From Cellulosimicrobium marinum (lineage in GTDB: Bacteria; Actinomycetota; Actinomycetes; Actinomycetales; Cellulomonadaceae): a stretch of 64,000 bases of DNA. Below the pieces are notes generated by a model. The model saw only the letters and a list, made by a program, of their open reading frames with translations, was not told the origin of the DNA and searched no databases. Of the stretch, positions 48,760-57,737 are shown piece after piece (position 1 is the stretch's first letter; the number at the start of each line of letters is the position of its first letter). Location of the stretch: positions 784,285-848,284 of the forward strand of contig NZ_JAJBZH010000001.1 of assembly GCF_020551945.1 (NCBI RefSeq), written 5' to 3'. The translations under genes were made by a program, and so were the position numbers.

Positions 48760-48939
48760 GGGACGTGCGGGAGGTTCGCGCAGCGGCGGCGGGGCGTCCT
48801 TCGGGGCAGACCTGGTGCCCGTTGAGTCCTTGATGAGTGCCCGGTGAGCGGCCTGCGGAGACTGGGTCGTCCGGGCAGCGGGGCCCGGGGCGACGCGACC
48901 AGGGCCGGCGCGGCGAGGGTGACGACGAGCGGGGGAGCC

Positions 48940-49578
48940 ATGCTGACGACGACGGACCGGACCACGGTGGCGGTGACGGCGCAGGACCCGATCTCGGAGG
49001 GCGGGGTGGTCGGGGCGCTGCGCCCACGGCCGGAGGTGCGCGTGCTGGGCCGGGGGGAGCAGCCGGACGAGGCGCAGGTGACCGTCGTCGTGACGGACCA
49101 GCTCGACGACGACGCGCTGCGGCTCGTCCGGGCGGCGCGCCGTCAGGGCCACGGGCGGGTGGTGCTCGTCGCGGGGCGTCTCGACGACCGGGACGTGGTC
49201 GCCGCGGTCGAGGCGGGCGTCGTCGGCATGGTGCGGCGCGCGGACGCGACGCCGGAGCGACTCGTGCGGGTGGTGCGTGCGGCGGCGACGGGCGAGGGGA
49301 GCCTCCCGCCGGACCTGCTCGGCAAGCTCCTCGACCAGGTGGGGTCGCTGCAGCGCCAGGTGCTCCAGCCGCGCGGCCTGACGTTCTCCGGTCTCGCCGC
49401 GCGCGAGGTGGAGGTGCTGCGCCTCATCGCGGACGGCCTCGACACCGCCGAGGTGGCACGCCACCTCGCCTACTCGGAGCGCACGGTGAAGAACGTCCTG
49501 CACGACGTGACGTCCCGCCTCCAGCTCCGCAACCGCGTCCACGCGGTGGCGTACGCGCTCCGGGAAGGACTCATCTGA
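48940..49578 (+). CDS. LuxR-family response-regulator-like protein with atypical receiver
   Basis: Protein of 212 residues, ATG 48940 behind GGGGGAG. The C-terminal LuxR HTH is clear (FSGLAAREVEVLRLIADGLDTAEVARHLAYSERTVKNVLHDVTSRLQLRNRVHAVAYAL). The receiver-like N-terminus keeps a possible Asp53 but has Arg (VVGMVRRAD) in place of the conserved Lys, so phosphorylation is uncertain. No histidine kinase is adjacent. It heads the plus-strand eCIS genes and is the likely local regulator. Confidence 0.8.
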   Translation: MLTTTDRTTVAVTAQDPISEGGVVGALRPRPEVRVLGRGEQPDEAQVTVVVTDQLDDDALRLVRAARRQGHGRVVLVAGRLDDRDVVAAVEAGVVGMVRRADATPERLVRVVRAAATGEGSLPPDLLGKLLDQVGSLQRQVLQPRGLTFSGLAAREVEVLRLIADGLDTAEVARHLAYSERTVKNVLHDVTSRLQLRNRVHAVAYALREGLI

Positions 49579-49627
49579 CACCCGGGTTCGGCGTCGTGCC
49601 CGACGCCGCGGCCGCGGCCTGCCCTTT

Positions 49628-49647
49628 CGGGCACCGGTCGGTGCCCG
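49628..49647. terminator. Hairpin after the LuxR-type gene
   Basis: CGGGCACCG-GT-CGGTGCCCG, a perfect 9-bp stem with a 2-nt loop, 50 bp after the stop codon and 113 bp before the next gene. No T-tract. Confidence 0.45.
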
Positions 49648-49760
49648 TTCCGAGGGACGCGGACCGCTGCCGCCCGGGCGGGGGTCGCGGCAGCGTGGTT
49701 CGGACGAGGCGCGACCCGTGGCGCCGTGGTGCGGCCGCGGCCGGGGCCGGGAGGTGGTCG

Positions 49761-52700
49761 ATGGGGAAGCTGGTGCGGGGGGCGGCGCTCGCGGGCGTCG
49801 TCGGCCTCGTCGTCACCGGTGCCGTCCTCGCCCCGGGCGGGGCGTCGGGGCTCACCGAGGCTGCGCGCCTGGTCGCCGCCGCCCATCCCGCGGGTCTGCC
49901 GACGACGCTCGCGGCGGACCCGCGCGTGGCGTTCTCGCGGGGTGCGGACGCGGTCGCCGAGGTCGGGCTGGACTTCCCGGTGGAGTACGAGGAACCGCAG
50001 GACTCGGGCGACGACGGCGGGGGCTGGTTCGTCTCGGACGTGGAGGTCGGCGACCCGCAGGTCACGACCTCGGGCCGGGCGCACGAGGGCGAGACGTCGA
50101 CGGCGCAGCCGCCCCCGGGCGTCGAGGACGCCTACGCGGTGGTGACGACGGACCCGGGCTCGGGCGACGTGGACGTCGAGGTGCGTCGTCTGCTGCCCGC
50201 GCAGACCTCCGGCGGGAAGCCGACGTGGGAGAGCGTCCGCGTGACGTGCGACGACGCGCAGGAGACGCACCCCGTCCTGTCGCCGGACCTGTCGCTCGTC
50301 GCGTACGCGACGGACGCGTCGGGTGACTGGGAGGTCGTGGTGGCGACCACGGGCGAGGAGTGCGCGGGCGACGACGCGGTCTCCCCAGCGCCGGGCCGGG
50401 GCTCGGACGAGCTGTGGCCCGCGTGGGGGCGCGACGGCGAGATCCTCTTCTTCTCCTCGACCCGCGACGACCCGCTGGGCGACCTCTACGCGGTGCCGAT
50501 CGGGAGCTCGGGCGGGTCGGGGAGCGCCTCGGCGGTCGCGGCCGACGCGGTCGTCACTGCCGGGACGGTGGGGCGCCTGACGGACGACCCGGGTGCGGAC
50601 ACGATGCCGACGGTGGTCGACCTGCAGTACGGGGAGATGCTCGTGCTGTTCACGACGACGCGCTTCCGGGCCGAGGGGTCGGTGGCGACGATGCCGCTGG
50701 AGTACTGGTGGTGGCCGGTCGACGACCCGAGCGAGTCGCCGTCCGTGTCGGACCCGTTCTGCGACGAGGAACCGACGCCCGAGGGCGGGTGCCCGGAGCT
50801 CGTGGCGGGCGTGCCCGCGGTGGGGAGCGAGCCGTCGGCGCGGCTCGTGGAGCTGGACGACGAGGGTGCCGGCGTGCTCCTGGCGTGGACCGTGCCCGAC
50901 GACGAGGGCGAGCCGTCGGTCTGGGTGGCGTACCTCGACGGGACGTTCAGCCCGGTGGTGCACGAGGCGTGGCCCGTGGCCGCCGCCGCGCCCGCGTCGC
51001 ACGCCGACTGGGTGGACGTCACCTCGATCGAGTGGGAGGGGAGCGACGACGGGCCCGACGCGGCCTCCGCCCGGCTGCGGTTCACCCAGCGCACCGGAGG
51101 GCGGGTCGTCGCGGACGCGCGCGCGGCGACGGGGACGGGGATGCGGGTCGTGAGCCCGACCGGGGAGGACCGTCTCGACGACGCGCAGCCCGCGTACGCG
51201 CCCGACGGCACCCGGCTCGCGCTCGCCACCCGGCCCCCGGTGGAGTTCCCGCAGGACCCGGACGCCGAGCTCGGTGACCTCCTGGTGGGCGACCCGGGCA
51301 CGCGGGTGTACGAGTCGCTGGACCCGGCGGAGCCCTACGGCGCGGCCAACCCCGACTGGTCGCCGGACGGGTCGCACGTCGCGTACTCGTCGGTCGACGG
51401 CTCGGAGGAGAGTCCGGGAGTGGGGTGGATCGACGTGGGTTCCGGTCGGCAGGACTGGGTGGTCGACGACGGCGCCAGCTCGTGGTCGGCCCTGCACCCG
51501 TCGTGGTCGCCGGACGGCGAGTGGGTGCTCGCGGAGGCCGGTCAGCCGCAGGAGGGCGGGTCGTCGTCGGCTCTGGTGGTCCTGCGTGTCGCGACGCGCG
51601 AGTGGGTGCCGCTGACCCTCGACGTCGTCGCAGACTGCCCGCGCTACAGCACCGACGACCGGTGTCCGGTCCGGTCCGCGACCCTTCACGGGCGTGAACC
51701 GGCATGGTCCCCCGACGGGACACGGATCGCGGTGAGCAACCTTCGCGTGGAGGGAGAGCCCGCGGTCGCACCGGGCGGGATCTCGGTGCTCGACGTCGAG
51801 CCGGCGGACCTGACCAACGCCACCTCCGCGGACGACGTCCCGGTCGTCACGGGGGTGCGTGCGCTGACCGGGATGGACGCCGACGCCCGGGTGCGGACCA
51901 CCCAGCCGGACGTGGTGCCGACGCCGGGCCCGTCCGAGGAGCCGGAGCCGCTGCCCGTGCCGCCCGTGGTCCCGACGCCGAGCCGCGGCGAGGTCGCGGT
52001 GTCCGGCGACCCGGCGTGGACGGGCGACGGTCGCCGTGTCGTGTTCAGCGGGCAGGCCGCGGGGCGGCCGGACGACCGGGACCTGTACTCGGTCGTCGCG
52101 GCGGACGGCACGGGACTGCGCACGGTGGTGGACAGCCCGGCGGTGCTCACCGACCCGGACGTGCAGCCCGTGGGCGACGTCGCGGTGCGGGTCGCGGCGG
52201 ACCCGGGGCGCCTCGCGCCCGGCACGGGGTCGGACGTCACCGTGACCGTGACGAACCCCGGGAGGGCACCCGCGACGCCGACGGTCGTGGTCGGCCTTCC
52301 CGCGGGCCTGCGCGCGGGGGACCTCCCGACGGGCTGCGAGGCCGCCCCGGGGGCGGCGGCGGGGACGACCCTCGTGACGTGCCGCCCCGGGCGCACCCTC
52401 GCGCCGGGCGGGCGGCTCGTCGTCGTGCTGCCCGTCGTCGCGACCGCGGCGGGTGCGCACGCCGTCACCGCGGTGGTGGTCAACCCCGGCGCCGAGGCGG
52501 ACGTGGCCGACAACGCCGCGACGACGACGCTGACGGTCGTCGCCCCCGACGAGGACGGGACAGCGGCCCGGCTGGCGGTGTCCGTCGAGCTGTCGGAGCC
52601 GCGCGCGTGGGTCGGCGGGCCGGACGTCCTCGTGACGGTGACGGTGCGGAACACGGGCGACGCGACGGCGTCGGACCTCGTCCTCACCGCGGCGCCCCCG

Positions 52701-53369
52701 CCGGGCGCGGAGCCTGCGGCACCCGTCGACGACGACGCGGTGGACGACCACGCCGCGACCGACGACTGCCTCGGCGCGTGGGGGACGTGCCCGGTCACCG
52801 ACCTGCTCCCGGGCGGCGAGGTCGAGGTCGTCGCGGCACTGGCCCCGGCGGGCCCGGCCGGGACGGGCACGGTGACGGTCGGCGCCACGGCCCGCAGCGG
52901 CGGCGCGGAGACCACCGCGGACGACTCCGCCGACCTGGAGGTCCTGCAGCCGTGGGTCCGCCTCCTGCCGGAGGTGCTGCGCCCCGGCAAGGTGGTGCTC
53001 GCGTACGGGGAGGACTTCCCGCCCGACGCCGACGTCCACCTCACGTGGTCGGCGGGCATCACGACGGCGCCCGGCCCGTACCGGACGAACGCCGACGGCC
53101 GCCTCAGCGTCCCCGTGGTCGTCGTGTCCAACGACCTGCGCGGCGAACGGTGGCTGCGCGTGACGAGCGGCGCCCCGACCGACCTCGCCCCGCTGCTCGA
53201 CGCCGGGTTCCCGCGCGAGGTCGAGCCCCCCGAGACCCCGGACGACGCGCCCGTCGCGCCGCCGTGCCCCGACGTCCCCGCACCCGGCGCGCTGTGGTGC
53301 GAGCTCGACGTGCCGCTGCTCGTCGTCACCCCGAACCTCGGCGCACCCGACTTCCTGGAGAGGGGATGA
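49761..53369 (+). CDS. Large exported TolB/WD40-like propeller protein with DUF11-type domains
   Basis: Protein of 1202 residues, ATG 49761 behind GGGAGG. An N-terminal hydrophobic segment (about 5-25) is signal-peptide-like. The middle third contains propeller blades with the TolB/PD40 motif: PDWSPDGSHVAYS, PSWSPDGEWVLAE, PAWSPDGTRIAVS, PAYAPDGTRLALA, PAWTGDGRRVVFS. Two DUF11/CARDB-like beta domains follow (GTGSDVTVTVTNPGRAPATPTVVVGLP and GPDVLVTVTVRNTGDATASDLVLTAAPP). No C-terminal anchor. The next gene (DUF4255) begins 5 bp later, so it is part of the injection-system transcript; role unknown. Confidence 0.75.
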   Translation: MGKLVRGAALAGVVGLVVTGAVLAPGGASGLTEAARLVAAAHPAGLPTTLAADPRVAFSRGADAVAEVGLDFPVEYEEPQDSGDDGGGWFVSDVEVGDPQVTTSGRAHEGETSTAQPPPGVEDAYAVVTTDPGSGDVDVEVRRLLPAQTSGGKPTWESVRVTCDDAQETHPVLSPDLSLVAYATDASGDWEVVVATTGEECAGDDAVSPAPGRGSDELWPAWGRDGEILFFSSTRDDPLGDLYAVPIGSSGGSGSASAVAADAVVTAGTVGRLTDDPGADTMPTVVDLQYGEMLVLFTTTRFRAEGSVATMPLEYWWWPVDDPSESPSVSDPFCDEEPTPEGGCPELVAGVPAVGSEPSARLVELDDEGAGVLLAWTVPDDEGEPSVWVAYLDGTFSPVVHEAWPVAAAAPASHADWVDVTSIEWEGSDDGPDAASARLRFTQRTGGRVVADARAATGTGMRVVSPTGEDRLDDAQPAYAPDGTRLALATRPPVEFPQDPDAELGDLLVGDPGTRVYESLDPAEPYGAANPDWSPDGSHVAYSSVDGSEESPGVGWIDVGSGRQDWVVDDGASSWSALHPSWSPDGEWVLAEAGQPQEGGSSSALVVLRVATREWVPLTLDVVADCPRYSTDDRCPVRSATLHGREPAWSPDGTRIAVSNLRVEGEPAVAPGGISVLDVEPADLTNATSADDVPVVTGVRALTGMDADARVRTTQPDVVPTPGPSEEPEPLPVPPVVPTPSRGEVAVSGDPAWTGDGRRVVFSGQAAGRPDDRDLYSVVAADGTGLRTVVDSPAVLTDPDVQPVGDVAVRVAADPGRLAPGTGSDVTVTVTNPGRAPATPTVVVGLPAGLRAGDLPTGCEAAPGAAAGTTLVTCRPGRTLAPGGRLVVVLPVVATAAGAHAVTAVVVNPGAEADVADNAATTTLTVVAPDEDGTAARLAVSVELSEPRAWVGGPDVLVTVTVRNTGDATASDLVLTAAPPPGAEPAAPVDDDAVDDHAATDDCLGAWGTCPVTDLLPGGEVEVVAALAPAGPAGTGTVTVGATARSGGAETTADDSADLEVLQPWVRLLPEVLRPGKVVLAYGEDFPPDADVHLTWSAGITTAPGPYRTNADGRLSVPVVVVSNDLRGERWLRVTSGAPTDLAPLLDAGFPREVEPPETPDDAPVAPPCPDVPAPGALWCELDVPLLVVTPNLGAPDFLERG

Positions 53370-53373
53370 CGCG

Positions 53374-53988
53374 ATGATCACCGAGGTCGACGACGCCCTG
53401 CGCGCCCTGGTGCGCGCCGCGCTCGGCGAGATCGACGTGGCGTTCGACGCACCCACGAAGGACTGGGCGGCGCGCCGCAACGCCCCCACCGTCGACGTCT
53501 ACCTGTACGACGTGCGCGAGGACGTCACGCGCCGCTCCCACGGCGTGATCCCGCGCCGCGGCCCCGACGGCACCGTGATCGGCCGTGCGGACCCGCCCCG
53601 GCACTTCCGGCTCTCCTACCTCGTCACCGCCTGGACGCAGCGCCCCGAGGACGAGCACCGTTTGCTCGACCAGGTGCTCGCCGCGCTGATCGGGCTCGAC
53701 ATGCTGCCCCCCGAGCACGTCGTCGGCTCGCTCGCCGAGGCGGGCGGACCCGTCCCCGTGACCGTCGGGATGCCGCCCGCGGAGGACCGCAGCGTCACCG
53801 ACGTGTGGTCCTCGCTCGGCGGCGAGCTCAAGCCGTCCGTCGAGGTCGCCGTCACCGCCCCGCTCCTGCGCCCCGAGCGCGGCGAGGTCGGCCCGCCCGT
53901 CCGCGAGGAGCTCCTGCTCGCCGCGAGCAGCACCCTGCCCGACGGCGGCGCCGACCCCCGGCGTCGACGGCACCGGAGACCGTCGTGA
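53374..53988 (+). CDS. DUF4255 (Pvc16-like) protein of contractile injection systems
   Basis: Protein of 204 residues, ATG 53374. MITEVDDALRALVRAAL, VDVYLYDVREDVTRR and FRLSYLVTAWTQRPEDEHRLLDQVLAAL are the conserved parts of DUF4255, which in Photorhabdus virulence cassettes (Pvc16) and relatives acts as tail terminator/cap. It overlaps the AAA+ gene by 4 bp. Confidence 0.9.
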   Translation: MITEVDDALRALVRAALGEIDVAFDAPTKDWAARRNAPTVDVYLYDVREDVTRRSHGVIPRRGPDGTVIGRADPPRHFRLSYLVTAWTQRPEDEHRLLDQVLAALIGLDMLPPEHVVGSLAEAGGPVPVTVGMPPAEDRSVTDVWSSLGGELKPSVEVAVTAPLLRPERGEVGPPVREELLLAASSTLPDGGADPRRRRHRRPS

Positions 53989-56024
53989 CCGCGAGCCTCG
54001 CGCACCTCGCCGGGCGCCTCGCCGTCCTCGAGGAGCGCGTGCGTGAGCTCGTCGCCCGACGACGCGTCGGCGACCCCGCCGCCGACGACCCCTTCCGCGG
54101 CCTCTACCTCTCCGACGACGCCGTCGACCACCTGCTCGCCGGACCCCGCCCCGGCGTGGACCGAGGCGTCGCCGCGGACCTCGCCGACCGGGTCGAGTCC
54201 GCGGCCGACGCCGCCGAGCGCGCCGGCGAGACCGTGCGGCTGCGCGCGCTCGCCCGGTCCGCCGACCTCACCGACCTCGACACCGACCTCCTCGTCGTCG
54301 CCCTCGCCGGGGAGATCGACCACCGGTTCGACCAGCTCTTCGGCTACCTCAACGACGACGTCTCCCGCCGCCACCCCTCCGTCGCCACCGCGTTCGCCCT
54401 CTGCGGGGGCGCCCTCACCTCCAGCGACGCCCGCCACCGGGTCACCCACGGGCCCCTCGTCGCCGTCGGGCTCGTCGTCGTCGAGGACGGCGACCGTCCC
54501 CTGCCCGGACGCGCGCTGCGGGTGCCGGATCGCGTCGTCGGGCACCTCCTCGGCGACGACACCCCGGACCCGGCACTCGCGGACGCGCTCGTCGACCTCC
54601 TGCCGGTCGAGACGGCCGGGACCGCGGCGCTGCGGGGCGTGCTCGACGCCGGGGCGCGCCTCGTGCACGTGCGCCAGCCCGCGGGCGGGGTCGCCGCGTC
54701 GTCCGCGGTGGCGGCGGTCTCCGCGGGGGGCGGGGGCGCCGTCGGGCTGGACCTGCGGCGCGCCGTGCCGGAGCCGGTCGCGACGGTGCGTGCCGCGGTC
54801 CTCGAGGCGACGCTGCGCGGCGCCGTGCTCGTCGCGGAACCGGTGGAGGCCGTGTGCGACGTCCCCGGTGCGCTCGCGGCGCTCACGGCCGCGCCGGGGG
54901 TGGTCGTGCTGGTGGGGGAGCGCGCCTGGGACCCCGCGTGGGCCGGGACGGCGCCCCTCACGGTCGACGAGGACGCCGCGACGACCGCGCAGCGCGCGGC
55001 CCTGTGGACCGCGGCGCTGGGAGGGACGGCCGCCGGGCTGGACGTCGGGGACGTCGTCGCCCCGTTCCGGCTGCGGCCCGAGCAGGTCGTCCGGGCGGCG
55101 CGCGCCGCCGTCGCGCAGGCCGTCCTGCGGCCCGACGGCCGGGTGACCGCCGACGACGTGCGCCGCGGGGCGCGCGCCGAGAACGGGACCGCGCTCGACC
55201 GGCTCGCGCGGCGCGTGACGCCCGCCGTCGGCTGGGACGACCTCGTCCTCGCGGAGCAGCCGCTGCGCGCCCTGCGCGAGGTGTCGCAGCGCGCCCGGCA
55301 CCGCGACCGCGTGCTCGGCGACTGGGGCATGCGGCCGGGCGGGGCGCGCGGTCGCGGCGTCGCCGCGCTGTTCGCGGGCGGGTCGGGGACGGGCAAGACG
55401 ATGTCCGCCGAGGTCGTCGCGCACGACCTCGGGCTGGAGCTGTACGTCGTGGACCTCGCCGCCGTGGTGGACAAGTACGTGGGCGAGACGGAGAAGAACC
55501 TCGAACGCATCTTCACCGGCGCCGCCGGGGTCAACGCCGTGCTGCTGTTCGACGAGGCGGACGCCGTGTTCGGCCGCCGCTCCGAGGTCAAGGACGCCCA
55601 CGACCGCTACGCCAACATCGAGAGCGCCTACCTGCTGCAACGCATGGAGACGTTCGACGGGCTCGTCGTCCTGTCCACCAACCTGCGCGCCAACATCGAC
55701 GAGGCGTTCACGCGTCGCCTCGACGTCGTCGTCGACTTCCCCGTGCCCGACGACGCCGCGCGCCGCCTCCTGTGGGACCGGTGCCTCGGACCCGTGGTGC
55801 CCCGCGCGGACGACCTCGACCTCGACTTCTGCGCCAAGGCGTTCGAGCTCGCCGGCGGAGGCATCCGGTCCGCCGCCGTCACCGCCGCCTACCTCGCCGC
55901 CGCCGACACGGGCGTCGTCGAGATGCGGCACCTCGTCACCGCGGTGCACCGCGAGCACCGCAAGCTCGGCCGGCTCACCCAGTCGTCCGAGTTCGGACCG
56001 TACTGGGAGCTGGTGGAGCGATGA
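53985..56024 (+). CDS. AAA+ ATPase of eCIS type (Pvc15-like)
   Basis: Protein of 679 residues from GTG 53985. N-terminal winged/helical region with LARSADLTDLDTDLLVVALAGEID...FGYLNDDVSRRHPSV, then a C-terminal AAA+ domain with Walker A GGSGTGKT (465-472), Walker B FDEAD (Asp523, Glu524) and FTRRLDVVVDFPVP with the Arg finger. This is the eCIS-associated ATPase family, proposed to remodel particles or load cargo. Flanked by DUF4255 and a candidate effector, all with 4-bp overlaps. Confidence 0.9.
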   Translation: MTASLAHLAGRLAVLEERVRELVARRRVGDPAADDPFRGLYLSDDAVDHLLAGPRPGVDRGVAADLADRVESAADAAERAGETVRLRALARSADLTDLDTDLLVVALAGEIDHRFDQLFGYLNDDVSRRHPSVATAFALCGGALTSSDARHRVTHGPLVAVGLVVVEDGDRPLPGRALRVPDRVVGHLLGDDTPDPALADALVDLLPVETAGTAALRGVLDAGARLVHVRQPAGGVAASSAVAAVSAGGGGAVGLDLRRAVPEPVATVRAAVLEATLRGAVLVAEPVEAVCDVPGALAALTAAPGVVVLVGERAWDPAWAGTAPLTVDEDAATTAQRAALWTAALGGTAAGLDVGDVVAPFRLRPEQVVRAARAAVAQAVLRPDGRVTADDVRRGARAENGTALDRLARRVTPAVGWDDLVLAEQPLRALREVSQRARHRDRVLGDWGMRPGGARGRGVAALFAGGSGTGKTMSAEVVAHDLGLELYVVDLAAVVDKYVGETEKNLERIFTGAAGVNAVLLFDEADAVFGRRSEVKDAHDRYANIESAYLLQRMETFDGLVVLSTNLRANIDEAFTRRLDVVVDFPVPDDAARRLLWDRCLGPVVPRADDLDLDFCAKAFELAGGGIRSAAVTAAYLAAADTGVVEMRHLVTAVHREHRKLGRLTQSSEFGPYWELVER

Positions 56025-57142
56025 CCGAGCACGACGAACGTCCCCGGAAGGCCGTTCCGCGCCGGGAGCCCGCACGAGTGGCGCGCCAGGGTGCGACGTC
56101 GTCCGCGACCGCCGTCGCGCACCGTACGGCCGGGCTTGCCGTGCTCCAGCACGAGGTGGGGAACGCCCAGGTGTCACGGGCGCTCGGGACCGCCGGGGGC
56201 GCCGTCGTGCAGCGTGCGGTGACCCCCGCGGAGGTGAGGACGCTTCCGGAGGAGGTCAAGCGCGCCGTCGTCGTGGACTTCCCGCGCGTGCTGTCCGCGG
56301 TGCTGAACCGCACGGTCTCGCTCGCCGACGTCCTCGCCGCGGCGAAGGACCTCGCGACGCTCGACACCGACGCGCGGTTCTACCTCCAGCACCAGGGCCA
56401 GGTGGCGGCCGCCGTCGCCCAGGTGCAGCAGCAGGCGAGCCCGGACGCGCTCCGGCAGGCCGTGGAGGACGACCTCGTGCGCGACCTGCGTGCCGTCCCG
56501 TGGCTCCCGCAGGGTGCCCGGGACAGGATCGCGACGGACCTCGCCGGTCGCGTGCGGGTGCTCGACGAGGTCGAGTTCGCCCGCAGGCGCGTCGTCGAGT
56601 GGGGATCCGGTCCCGCGGGAGCGCAGAGCATGGACGCCGTGCTGCGCACCGTCATGGGGAGCTGGCGATCCCTCGGGTTCGCGGAACGGAACCGCAACCC
56701 GCGGCACCTCAACCTGCGGCAGCACGTCGTCAAGCCGCACCACGCGATCCACGAGGCCCTCCACATCCTGTCCGGGGCCGGGTGGGACAAGCACGTCGGC
56801 GACGGCGACGCCACGGGATGGCCCGCGCTCGTCGAGGGCGCCACGGAGATCACGGCGCTGCTCGTGCTCAAGGCGCTCGGCAAGCCCAGCGAGGGCGACT
56901 ACTACCGCGCGAACAAGCAGGAGACGGCGTCGGTGATCAAGCAGGCCGGGATCTCGTTCGACGAGCTCATCACGTTCTACTTCCAGGACGCGTCGGTGTT
57001 TCGCGGCGTCCTGAAGATCAAGGAGGACGTCCAGGGCGGCGGGGCGTTCATCTCCTCGGCCGTGCTCGGGTACCAGGGCCGGAAGAAGAAGGCGGCGACC
57101 GGCAGCCCGACCGGTACGGACGTGAAGGGAGCGACGCAATGA
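56021..57142 (+). CDS. Candidate eCIS effector with HExxH metalloprotease motif
   Basis: Protein of 373 residues; ATG 56021 overlaps the ATPase stop. The N-terminus has an eCIS-like leader AVLQHEVGNAQVSRAL (40-55), closely similar to ALQRHVGNDALQRVL in the DUF4157 protein encoded next. After a helical region, NLRQHVVKPHHAIHEALHILSG contains HEALH (244-248), a zinc-protease HExxH motif; Glu272 or Glu276 (LVEGATEIT) could be the third ligand. There is no signal peptide, consistent with delivery by an injection particle. Target unknown; no immunity gene recognised. The family is not one I can name. Confidence 0.7.
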   Translation: MTEHDERPRKAVPRREPARVARQGATSSATAVAHRTAGLAVLQHEVGNAQVSRALGTAGGAVVQRAVTPAEVRTLPEEVKRAVVVDFPRVLSAVLNRTVSLADVLAAAKDLATLDTDARFYLQHQGQVAAAVAQVQQQASPDALRQAVEDDLVRDLRAVPWLPQGARDRIATDLAGRVRVLDEVEFARRRVVEWGSGPAGAQSMDAVLRTVMGSWRSLGFAERNRNPRHLNLRQHVVKPHHAIHEALHILSGAGWDKHVGDGDATGWPALVEGATEITALLVLKALGKPSEGDYYRANKQETASVIKQAGISFDELITFYFQDASVFRGVLKIKEDVQGGGAFISSAVLGYQGRKKKAATGSPTGTDVKGATQ

Positions 57143-57735
57143 CCAGGGAGCAGGAGCACGCCCGCAACCAGGCCCCGCCGCGCCGCGGGGACGGTCCCGC
57201 GCGGCAGACCACCGGGCCGTCGGCCCACGCCGGCGCCGCGGCCGCCGCGGCAGGTGGCCGGGCGCTCGGCGCCGACGACGTCACGGCGCTGCAACGGCAC
57301 GTCGGCAACGACGCGCTGCAACGCGTGCTCGACGGCGCCCGGTCACCCGTGCTCGACGTCGTCGGGCGCGGCGGCGGGTCCCCGCTCTCCCCGGACGTCC
57401 GCTCCGACATGGAGACCCGCCTCGGCGCGGACTTCTCCGACGTGCGCGTCCACACCGGAGGGACGGCCGCGTCGTCGGCCGCCGCCGTCGGGGCCCACGC
57501 CTACACCGTGGGCCGGGACGTCGTCTTCGGGGCCGGGAAGTTCGACACGACGTCCACCGCGGGGAGGACGATGCTCGCCCACGAGCTGACCCACGTCGTG
57601 CAGCAGCGCAGCGGCCCCGTCTCCGGGACGCCGACCGGCGACGGCGTGAGCGTCTCCGACCCCGGCGACCGGTTCGAGCGCGAGGCGGAGGCGACGGCCG
57701 TGCGCGTGATGCGCAGCGAGGCGTCCGAGGTGTGA
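57139..57735 (+). CDS. DUF4157 (eCIS core) domain protein
   Basis: Protein of 198 residues; ATG 57139 overlaps the previous stop. Leader motif LQRHVGNDALQRVL at 51-64; DUF4157 domain from about 82 with METRLGADFSDVRVHTG, AYTVGRDVVFGAGKF and zinc-protease motif HELTHVVQQ (148-156). DUF4157 proteins are found almost only in eCIS loci and are thought to process or carry cargo. Last gene of the eCIS operon, convergent with hipA (2 bp gap). Confidence 0.92.
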   Translation: MTREQEHARNQAPPRRGDGPARQTTGPSAHAGAAAAAAGGRALGADDVTALQRHVGNDALQRVLDGARSPVLDVVGRGGGSPLSPDVRSDMETRLGADFSDVRVHTGGTAASSAAAVGAHAYTVGRDVVFGAGKFDTTSTAGRTMLAHELTHVVQQRSGPVSGTPTGDGVSVSDPGDRFEREAEATAVRVMRSEASEV

Positions 57736-57737
57736 CG

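Noticed and set aside
49574..49600. Half copy of the GCCGAACCCCGGG repeat after the LuxR-type gene
   Set aside because: CCCGGGTTCGGCG resembles one arm but is short and lacks a partner arm nearby; chance cannot be excluded.
49470..53489. Antisense open frame of 1339 codons opposite the propeller gene
   Set aside because: Low-complexity Arg/His-rich product with no domain, fully opposite a gene with clear propeller and DUF11-type motifs.
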